NCBI RefSeq assembly: GCF_000247695.1
Contig: NW_004624781.1
Span: 12,108,571 to 12,172,570 of the forward strand
Origin: Heterocephalus glaber
Lineage: Eukaryota; Chordata; Mammalia; Rodentia; Bathyergidae
Direction: 5' to 3'
Length of the DNA: 64,000 bases
Shown piece after piece: positions 11,386 through 20,551 of the stretch; positions within the stretch are counted from its first letter, which is position 1; each line of letters begins with the position of its first letter. The notes beneath the pieces were generated by a model. That model was not told where the DNA came from and did not search any database. It saw only the letters and a list, made by a program, of their open reading frames with translations. The position numbers were made by a program, and so were the translations under genes.

Positions 11386-12320
11386 CAACTGGACGGTCCA
11401 GTTTCCTGTGAGTGCTCTGCCATTGACCAAGTGGCTTCTAGAACCACCTTAGCCGTGGCTCCTCCACTAGACACTGGGAAGCGTGAAGAGAGTTTTAGGG
11501 TCACAACCATCAAGAACTTGAATGAAACCAGTGGAGCGTTTCTGGGCAGCCTCTGTTTGACCTTACACTCAGGAAGGATTAATGACCAGTCCTTTGTGTT
11601 AGGAAGGATGCTCTAGCCACATTCAGCCAGACATCAGAGGGTGTTGTTTCCCACTTCCAGTGATGGGCTGGCCTTCGGTGGTCCTGTGCTGATGGCTCGG
11701 TTCTCCTAGATCATGAGTTAGCGGGGTAGGCAGGGGGTCTGGGTAGGACTGTTATTGTTGATTAAGGGGCAGAACCACAGAGCAATGGATTTGGATAGTG
11801 ATCTAACTCTGTGTCCCAAATTATCTTACCTTTTTACAGCTTTAATATCATTGCTTCTCTCAGCATCAATTTTTCCTACTAATGGGATGTTTTCAAAATG
11901 AACCCAAATCCATATTTGCCATTTATTCATTTGGCCAGTAAAGACTTTTATCATTCTACTCACTGGCCATAAGTTTCATATAGAAGCACAAAGACATGTT
12001 CTAGATTTTTGTACCCCTTAAAGAGTCGATATTCTATAATCTGTCCTAACAACTGAGAACTCTAATACTTTTTGCCAACAAACAAATTATATAATCTGGA
12101 GGAAAGGATCTGAGAGCCAGCTTGAGTTCCAGTGTCATCTTTAGGGTCCTTAATTTTCTTTCCCTGGACTTCAGCATCCTTACTTGTAGAGCAAGGGTTA
12201 ACCTCTATTGTCCCCAACAGTTAAGGATCTGATGATTCTTCTATTTTACAAAATGCAATATATCACAAAAGTCCCTGGGAATAAGGCAATGAATGTCAGT
12301 GAATCAAATTCAGCTCAACT
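11386..12320. other. Unassigned non-repetitive sequence
   Basis: Nothing recognised; AT-rich towards the right end. Confidence 0.4.
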
Positions 12321-12324
12321 TTTT

Positions 12325-12405
12325 AAAAAATGTATTGAGTAACTGATATATGCTGGGCAAGATGCTAAGTGCTGAGTATCCAGAAATAAACAAGATGTAA
12401 CTTTA
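12325..12405 (+). repeat. L2/MIR 3'-end fragment
   Basis: The phrase tgctgggcaagatgctaagt followed by gtatccagaaataaacaag matches the shared L2/MIR tail motif (gctgggcactgtgctaggt in the consensus as I recall it). Confidence 0.55.
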
Positions 12406-12579
12406 ACCTCTAAGTAAAAGAGAAACATTGAGCTCAAACATCAGGGCAGGAAGAAAGTTTGCAAAAACAGTGTTACTGTGTTATGGTTTCAAGGCAAATA
12501 TTATTTACTAAATCTAACTCAGTTTATAGAAGAGTACGGCATGACTGTTACCCTGGCCTGCAGGAATAAAACTTAATGG

Positions 12580-12700
12580 CTACTAATTAACTGTGTGACC
12601 TTGTAGCAGCACGGTAACCTGCCTCGGTCAGGGTCATCTCCCTTTTAAACACAGGGATTGGACTGAGGCTTTCTAAGCTCTGTTCCTTTGCTCACATTGT
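12580..12700 (+). repeat. MIR fragment
   Basis: Begins aactgtgtgaccttg, the MIR landmark phrase, and continues with a diverged core. Confidence 0.5.
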
Positions 12701-14220
12701 ACAATTGTGAGACTGTGAACTAGCAATCTAAACAATACTCCCAAGGATCAGAGACTGAAGTAATTGACTGAATTGCTTGGAAAGCTGTTTTCTCTTCTGT
12801 TTCTGATAGAGGATTTGAAACTGTCTTCATGTTGCCAAGACGTGTGTGAGTTGATTAAAAATATTCAAAGGGCTAACCCAGGTGAGGGGCAGTAACTAAA
12901 GTTCTCTGAAGAAATTTGTCGTTGATGGATTCCCCCCTTGCGACACCCCCCAACTTTGTATTCCTTTCTCTCTCATGTATGAAGACCCCTATTTTGAATT
13001 CCCTTTTGGAATAGTAGAGCCATAGGCATTTCCCAGAGTTCATCCACTCCTCCACTGAGAAGGCACAAGGACTTGTCAGGTTGAACCCCATATATCTGGC
13101 TCTGAGGTTCTAGGCTCCTGGCAAAGTTTTCCCTTTCTGATTTACAATTGTGCCCCGCAGCCAAAGAATCTGACTTCTGCAAACAAGACCTCTCTGCCCC
13201 CTCACAAATCCACTCAAACTTTTTCCAGCTGCAACATCCTGTTCTTTCCATGTTTCTTCCCAAGGCCCCAACTCCTTTCTGAACACTTCTTCCATACTTA
13301 ACCCCACAAAAGTTTCTGCCTGTCTTTTCCTCACCCACACCCCTTTACATAGTCTAGCATTTCTTTTCTATGCTCTGGTGGATGAACAAATGGTCAATTT
13401 GGTGCACCCAGCTGAACTGAGTCAGTGTGGTTCTGGCCATGGAAGTCCCACCTGAGGATTGTTACCAACAGTATAAAATGAGAACTCCAGGGGAAGATTG
13501 TATGATGTTGATTTTCCTGGAGAAGCATGATGTGGCTGGTTTTCTTGATACAAACTCAGCTGTTATCGTCAGAGGAGCTCGAGTCCTTGCTGTCACTGGG
13601 AATGGCTGCTGTTTTCTTCAGGGGAGCTCTGGTCTTCGCCTTGAACATCACTTCTGGCTCCAGTGCAGATCCCTCAGCCTGGCGGCACAGACCCTTCACC
13701 TGCCAGTGCAGGTTTTCTGGCTTCCATCACTGGCCTTTGGGCCTTCGGGGTCCAAATCCTCAATACAGAACAAGCAGGAGACATTGCTGTGGGCTCTGGG
13801 CCTTTAGCTGGACTTGTGGGGGACATTGATGTGGTTTCCACGCCCTTGGCTGGATTCTTCGAGTCTCTAGGGTATGGACAGATCTCTTGTACTCCTCTGC
13901 ATTTGACTTTTTGGGTGAATATTATAAAATAATCCTATAAATTATGTGTCCTGTATTAAATCTATTCCCCTGCAAACCCTGATTATAACATATGCTTTTG
14001 ACTCTTGTGTGAATTGTCTACATTTTTCCCCCATCACCTTCTATGGTGTCTGTATTAGACATGAGGTGAGGCATACTGCTAAATACAGAGTGATGCTCAA
14101 TAAATATTTATAAACTCTAATAGAGAAAATCAGAAAATATTTTAAAAATTTATAGTTTAGCTGGATTTCAACCATGTTTTCTCGCTGTTGTTATAGATGT
14201 ACAAGAGGTATGGTGAATGA
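12701..14220. other. Unassigned non-repetitive sequence
   Basis: No repeat recognised. Open frames at 12973-13338 (minus) and 13427-13932 (plus) lack any protein resemblance I can identify. Confidence 0.4.
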
Positions 14221-14224
14221 TGAC

Positions 14225-14350
14225 AACCTGAGTGCTGAAGTCGAGTAGATCCAGGTCTAACTCCCAACTCTGCCAGTCTACTCTAGCATGAAATATTTAT
14301 GCAGGGACCACTGTGTGGGAGACACGGTGTTAAATGATGAGCACATAGGG
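14225..14350 (+). repeat. MIR/L2 fragment
   Basis: The phrase agatccaggtctaactccc then aactctgccag resembles the MIR tRNA-like part; the following tttatgcagggaccactgtg resembles the L2/MIR tail. Confidence 0.45.
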
Positions 14351-14514
14351 TGTTGTGTAGGATATTGCCCTAACCATTGAGGAGTTTGGGTTCCAGGAAC
14401 TAGGATATTTCATACATGTATTCAGCGTGCATTGATAATATGCATTCATCCGTCTGCTCTCACTACCCCAGTGCCTTTCTCAGTCTCCAGTATTTACTCT
14501 TCAAGTTTCAGCTC

Positions 14515-14666
14515 ACCTATTCTTTTTCTTTCCTTCTCCTCTTCCTCTCTCCCCCCTCTTCCCCTTCCCCTCCTTCTCTTCTTTACTTCCTCCCTCGATT
14601 TTTTTCTTCCCTCCCTTCCTCTTCCTTTTCTTCTTTCTCCTCCTCCTCCTCCTCCTCTTTATCTCT
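14515..14666 (-). repeat. L1 3' UTR polypurine tract (pyrimidine-rich on the plus strand)
   Basis: About 150 bases of almost pure C/T on the plus strand, ending in (TCC)n at 14638-14657. A purine-rich tract in the 3' UTR is a known feature of mammalian L1. Open frames across it on the plus strand encode only Ser/Leu/Pro/Phe runs and are not genes. Confidence 0.7.
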
Positions 14667-15574
14667 TGAAGGTACAATACTTGTCTTCTGTGTCTGGCTT
14701 ATGTCACTTAACATGTTGTCCTCCTTTTCTAGCCATTTTGCTGCGAATGCCAAGGTTTCATTAATTATGGCTGCATAATATTCCATTGTCCACATATCCG
14801 TATTGTTTTTATCCATCTGTTGATGGACACCTAGGCTGGTTCCATACCTTAGCTATTGTGAACAGTGAGGGCCACAATGAACATGAGTATGCAGGTCTCT
14901 CATTAGATGCCAACTTCATTTCCTGTGGATGTATGCCTAGGACTGGGATAGCTGGCTCATTTGGTGATTCTACTTTTAGCTTTTTTGAAGGAAAAAGTGG
15001 CTATACTAATTTACATTGCCACTATCAGTGTATAAGGGTTTCTTTTTATCCATATCTTCACCAGTATCTGTTTTTGTTGCTGTTTTCTTTTTTTACAGCA
15101 GTCATTCTAACTGGTGAGATGACACCTCACTCTAGTTTTGATTGGCATTTCCTTGATGACTAATGATAGTGAGCATTTTTTTCATATATTCATTAGTCAT
15201 TTGTATTTCTTCTTTTGAGAAGTGTCTATTCATATCATTTGCCCGTTTTTAAATTGGATTACTTACTTTTCTTTCTTTTTTTTCCAGTTTTTTAATGTAT
15301 AGTGGATATTAGGACTCTGTCAGAAAAACAGCTGGCAAAGACTTTGTCCCATTCTGTAAGAAGAGATTTTGTTTCTTCATTGGTTTTTTCCTTTACTATG
15401 AAGAAGCTTATAGTTTGATGGAATCCCATTGGTCAATTCTTGCTTTCATTTTCTGTGGTTTTAAGAGTCCTATCTACAAAATCACTACTGTACTAGTATC
15501 TTGAAGGGTTCTATTTTCTTTCCACTAGTACTTTCAGAGTTTCAGATCTTATATTGAGATCTCTCATCCATTTT

Positions 15575-15782
15575 GAGTGTGTGTGTGGGGGTGAGGGGAT
15601 CTGGGGACTAAAACCAAGGGCCTTAACACTAAGCTATATCCCTTTCCCTTTTTAATTAATTAATTTTTTGAGACAGGGTCTCACTAAATTGCCAAGGCTG
15701 GGCTCAAATTTATAGTCCTCAGCTTCTAAAAGTGCTGCGATTACAGCCAGTAGCCAACATGCTGGGCTTTGAGTTGATTTTT
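15575..15782 (-). mobile_element. B1-ID dimeric SINE nested in L1 ORF2
   Basis: Reverse-complement ID part (ggactaaaaccaagggcctt), an AT-rich linker with TTAATTAATTAA, then a reverse B1 part (gagacagggtctcacta ... ctgcgattacagc). Short repeated TTTGAGT flanks suggest the insertion site. Confidence 0.75.
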
Positions 15783-16856
15783 GTACAGGATGAAAGATGA
15801 GATTCAAGCTTCAGCTTTTGGGAGTGGGTATCCTGTCTTCCCAGCACCATTTGTTGAAGAGTCTAAGGATCCTTTCTAAGCCAAACCATCCTGTTTTTGT
15901 TACTGCAGCTCTGTAGTGTGTCTTGAAATCAGGTATTGTGACGCCTCTAGCTTTTCTCATTTTTCTCAAGATTGCTTTGGCATGAGGGATCTTTTGTGCT
16001 TCCATGTGAGTTTTAGGATTGTATTTTTTTCTAGTTCTATGAAGAATGTGATTGGTGTTTTGATGGAGATGGTAGCGAATCTGTAGATTGCTTTGCATAG
16101 TATGTACATGTTAATGTTTACTCTTTCAATCCATCAATATGGGAGGTCTTTCCACCTTCCAATGTTTTTTTCAATTTCTTCAGTGTTTTGTAATTTTCAC
16201 TGTAGAAGGCTTTCGCTTCTTCGGTTAAGTTTATTCTTGGGTATTGTTTTTCATTTCATCTTATTTTATTGTGTTTATCATGAATGGGATTGATTTTTTT
16301 TCTCAGCATATTCAATATTGATATATAGAAAAGCTACTGAATTTTTATGTTGATTTTATATATTGCTGAATCCATTTATCAGTTCTGTAGTCTTTTGTGG
16401 AGTCTTTAGATGTTTCTGTGTATAGAATCATATCATCTACAAATGGAGATAATTTTATTTTCTCCCTTCCTATTCATGTGCCTTGTATTATTTTTTTATC
16501 TTGCCTAGTTGCTCCACCTAAAATCTCTAGTATCATATTGAATAAAAGATGTGAGAGTAGATACTTTAGCTTATTCCTGATCTTAGAGTAAATGCTTTCA
16601 ATTTTTCCCCATTCACTATGCTGTTTGTTGTAGGGTTGCCATATACACCCTTTATTATGCTGAGATATGATTCATTCCTAAATTGTTCAAGATTTTATCA
16701 TAAAAACATGATGAATTTTATGTTTTTTCTGCATCTACTGAGATGAGCATATGATTTTTATCCTTCATTCTATTTATGTAGTGTATAATGTTTATTGATT
16801 TGTGTATATTAAACCATCCTTGCATCCTCGGGATGAAATCAGCTTGATCATGGTGC

Positions 16857-17093
16857 ATGTATTAACTTGGGTTCTCAAGAGAAACAAATGAAATATAAAA
16901 TAAATGTTTAGTTATTTGAGTAATTTACTAATAAGCTTATGGGATCAGAATTGGAAGAATCTCAGTGGCCATCTACCAAGTCAGAGGTAGAAGAATCTAA
17001 AATGGCAGCCTGGACAACTGGAGAATCCAGTGGCAGTCAAAAGTCGAAGGCCTGAAAACTCACTGTAGAGTCACCAGGTGAATCTGTGCTATA
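16857..17093 (-). mobile_element. LTR-like repeat fragment inserted in L1 ORF2
   Basis: Starts tgtattaacttgggttctc then aagagaaac, the reverse complement of the ...ctctggagaaccctgactaataca ending of a mammalian TG...CA-ended repeat also seen at 26647-27200 and near 50310. L1 ORF2 sequence resumes after it. The family name is uncertain. Confidence 0.5.
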
Positions 17094-17304
17094 GAATTTG
17101 ATTTACTAGTTTTGATAGAGAATTTTTGCATCTATGCTCATTGGGGATACTGGGCTGTAGTTTTCTTTTTTCGTAGTGTCCTTATCAAGTTTTACTTTCA
17201 GAGTAATATTGGCTTCATACAACGAGTTTAGAGAGGTTTCCTTTCTTTCAATTCCATGAAATAGTTTGAGAATCATTGGTCTTAGTTCTTCTTTAAAAGT
17301 TTGG

Positions 17305-17448
17305 TAAGCCAGGCATTGCAGTGCATGCTTGTAACTCAGGGAGGCTCAGGCAGGAGGATTGCGTGAGTTTGAGGCCAGCCTGGGTTACATGGTGAGTTCA
17401 GGGCCATCCTGCACTACAAAGCAAGACCCTGTCTCAAAAAACCAAAAC
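17305..17448 (+). mobile_element. B1 SINE nested in L1
   Basis: 7SL-derived body (agccaggcattgcagtgcat, gaggctcaggcaggagga, gaggccagcctgggttac) ending in ctgtctcaaaaa. Flanks share AAAGTTTGGT / AAACTTTGGTT. Confidence 0.85.
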
Positions 17449-17655
17449 TTTGGTTAAACCATCAGTGATATCATTTATTCTGGTCTTTTCTTTGTTGGAA
17501 GATTTTTTTTTGGTCAATCTCATTATTTGTATATTCATTTTTTAAAAATCTTCTTGGTTGAGTTTTGAACCAATCATATGTGCCCAGAAATGTGTCCATT
17601 TCTTTTAAATTTTCCAATTTATTAGCTTATAATTTTTCAAAATAATCCTTAATGA

Positions 17656-17729
17656 CCAGAGATTTAGCTCAGTGGTGCCACCACCTGCCTCACAAGGTCC
17701 TGAGTTCAATCCCCGGTACAAAAACAAAC
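17656..17729 (+). mobile_element. ID-type SINE nested in L1
   Basis: A box atttagctcagtgg and B box gagttcaatcccc. A 17-bp target-site duplication AAAATAATCCTTA(A/G)TGA lies at 17639-17655 and 17730-17746, with one mismatch. Confidence 0.9.
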
Positions 17730-17803
17730 AAAATAATCCTTAGTGATACTTTGTATTTCTGTGGTATTTTTATTTCTGTAATGTCTCCTTTTTCATCTGT
17801 AAT

Positions 17804-17847
<44 letters not shown>
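17804..17847. repeat. (CT)n microsatellite
   Basis: Nearly perfect CT dinucleotides over about 44 bases, inside the old L1. Confidence 0.95.
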
Positions 17848-17849
<2 letters not shown>

Positions 17850-18997
17850 CCCATCTCTCATTAGTCTAGTTGAATATTTGTCAATTTTGTTTCTTTTCCA
17901 AGAATCAACTCTTTGTTACACTGATTATTTTACATTGTTGTTTGAGGCTCTGTTTCATTTATTTCTGCTTTGGTCTTTATTATTTCTCTCCTTCTAATTT
18001 TTGGTTTAGTGTTACTTTTTCTAAGTCCTTGAGATACATCCTTAGGTAGTTTATTGAAGTCTTGTGTATGTGTGTGTGTGCATGCACATGTGTATGTGCT
18101 TATGGATGTGTGTGTGTGTAGACACTCATTGCTATAAACTTCCCTCTTAGTACTAGTTTTGCTGCATCCATGTGTTTTAGTATATTGTGTTTTCATTTTC
18201 ATTTGTTTCAAGAAATTTTTAAATTCCTTTCTAACTTCTTCTGTGACCCACTGTTCACTCAAGAATGTGCTGTTCAGTCTTCACTCTTCACATATTTATA
18301 TAATTTCTAAAGTTTCTCTTGTTTAATTTTAGTTTTAGTTCATTGTGATCAGAAAAGACACAGTGTATGATTTCAATTTCCTTGACTTTGTTAAGACTTA
18401 TTCTGTGGCTAATATATGGTCTATTTTAGAGAACATTCCATGTGCTGATAAAAAAAATTGGTATTCTGCAACAGTTCAATGGCATGTTCTTTTAATGTCT
18501 GTTAAGTCCATTTGACCTATAGTATAGTTTTAACTCTAAGGTTTCTTTTTTATTTTTTCTCTGAATGATATACCCATTGGTGAGATTGGGGTGTCAAAAC
18601 CCCCACTATTATTATATTAGATTCTAGCTTTCCCTTTAGGTCTAATCATGTTTATTTTATAAAATTGAGTGCTGACATTAGGTGCATATAGATTTATTAT
18701 CATTATATCTTCTTGATTAATTGGTCCTTGGGTCATTATATAGTGACCTTCTTTGTCTTATCTTCTCTATTTTTGTCTTAAAGTTTATTTTGTTAGAAAT
18801 GAATATAGATACTCCTGCTCACCTTAGGGTTTCATTTCTCAGAATATCATTTTCCACTCTTTCATTTTCAGTCTATGTGTCTTTTCTGGTGAGGTGAGTT
18901 TCTCATAGGTAGCGTATTATTGGGTCTTGTTTTGTAATCCATTCAGCTAGTCTATATCTGTTAATTGGAAAATAAAGTCCATTTGCACTCAGAGTTT

Positions 18998-19360
18998 CAG
19001 TGGACCCTCAAGTTACAAACAGCCTCACATACAAACAACTTGGATCATGACCAGTATTTTAGTTGTAACTTATGACCAAAGTCTTGAGTTACGACCTGAA
19101 TGCCAGCCACTTGTGCTTCCAGATGATCTTAGATATATATTTAACCCTTAAAGAGTTGTGGAAAGAACATTACAACATCCTTGCTTGTATGGGGTTAATT
19201 GAGAAATCCTGGGCCAATGTCTCTGTAAGGACACTGAGATCTGCCTGTATATAGAAGAGAGACTTTGAAGGTTGTGTAGAGGAGCCTGAGCCTTCAGTTG
19301 ACAACTTGAGTTACAACCAGCCCTCAGGAATGATTAAGTTCGTAAGTCAAAGGTCCTCAG
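18998..19360 (+). mobile_element. Tigger (pogo-type) DNA transposon, internally deleted copy A
   Basis: The left end is CAGTGGACCCTCAAGTTAC and the right end is ...AAGTCAAAGGTCCTCAG, an imperfect inverted pair. The middle (19072-19254) is an open fragment of a pogo/Tigger transposase, with phrases LKELWKEHYNILACMGLIEK and WANVSVRTLRSA that align with copy B at 61275-62360. It lacks the N-terminal DNA-binding region, the catalytic core and the C-terminal tail, so it is non-autonomous. It sits at the ORF2 start of the old L1. The TA target duplication is not clean here. Confidence 0.75.
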
Positions 19361-19922
19361 TTTTACTGAACGGCATGAACTTATGCTTGTCATTTCATTA
19401 ATTTACTTCTCATTGTTTTGAATATCCTTTATTATTTTCTTCTTCTCTTACTCATCCTTGTCATTTGATGGTTTATTGAGTTGATAGTATTTGATTTTTT
19501 TCTATTTCTTATTTTGTGTATCTATCTTCTAGTGGAATTTATACATTCACATGTTATGATAATAGTAATTATCTTTCTTTCACCTCTAGGTATAGGACTT
19601 CTTTAAACATCTTTTGTAAGGCTAGTCTTTTGATCATGAATTCTGTCAGTTTTTGCTTATCTTGGTAAGTCTTTCTTTCTCTGTTGTTTCTGAAAAATAG
19701 CCTTGTTGCATATGGTAATCTTGATTTGAAGACATTTTCTTTCAGGACATGAAATATTTCATTTCACACCCCTTTCCCTGAAAGGTTTCTACTGAAATAT
19801 CTGCCCTTATTGGATGGCCACTAAATGTAGCTTGAAGTTTTTCTTTTTGCAGATTTTAGAATTCTTTCTTTGCCCTATATTTTTAATAGTGTCACTATAC
19901 TGTGTCATGATGAGGATCTTTT

Positions 19923-20110
19923 CTAGTTGTGCCTATTTGTGGTTCTACATGCCTCCTGTACCTGTGTGTCCATGTCTTTCTCAAGATTAGGGGATTTTTC
20001 TATAGTGTTGTTGAATAGGTATTCTATGACTTTGACCCTTATGTTTTCCCCTTTAGATAGGCCAATCATGTGGACATTTGATTGATCATTGTGGATATTT
20101 GGTGTGCCAA
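19923..20110 (-). pseudogene. L1 ORF1 RNA-binding domain remnant
   Basis: Minus-strand translation gives NVHMIGLSKGEN, then FPNL-like SPNLEKDMDTQVQEACRT. These match the L1 ORF1p RRM landmarks (NIRIIGIPEGE and FPNL...TQVQEA...R as I recall the family). The frame stops shortly beyond and is cut upstream by an ID insertion at 20137-20249. Confidence 0.8.
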
Positions 20111-20136
20111 AGATCTTGAGTGCTTTTTTCATTCTT

Positions 20137-20249
20137 CTTTTTTTTTTTTTTTTGCATTAAATTCTTTTATTTTTTGGTACCAGGGATCGAACTCAGGTCC
20201 TTGCTCTTGCACAGCAGGCGGCCAAATCACTGAGCTAAATCCCGGGCCC
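20137..20249 (-). mobile_element. ID-type SINE nested in L1 ORF1
   Basis: T tail, then the reverse complement GGTACCAGGGATCGAACTC and CACTGAGCTAAATCCCGGGC. Flanked by TTTTTCATTCTT at 20125-20136 and 20250-20261, a 12-bp duplication. Confidence 0.92.
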
Positions 20250-20536
20250 TTTTTCATTCTTTCTTATTTTTTGTCTGAATGTAATACTTCAAAAGACCTG
20301 TCTTCAAGTCTGACATTCTTTCTTCATCTTTATTGAGGCTGTCAACTGAATATTTGACTTATTGACTTCTTCATTTCCAAGATTTTTGTTTTGGTCTTTT
20401 TCAAAATCTCTCTTTTCTGAATTCCTCATTCATATCCTATATCGTCTTCCCAATTTCATTTAACTGTTTCTCTGTATTCTTTTGGATATCATTGTGCTTT
20501 TTTTAAAAAAATCATTCGTTTCAATTCTTTATCAGG

Positions 20537-20551
20537 CATTCCACCCATTTT
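20537..20551. repeat. Target-site duplication of the HNRNPR retrocopy, left copy
   Basis: CATTCCACCCATTTT, identical to 23139-23153. It merges with the poly(T) run that is the retrocopy's poly(A) tail on the other strand. Confidence 0.93.

Noticed and set aside
14416..14778. 120- and 110-codon plus-strand frames rich in Ser, Leu, Phe and Pro
   Set aside because: They are translations of the L1 3' UTR pyrimidine tract.
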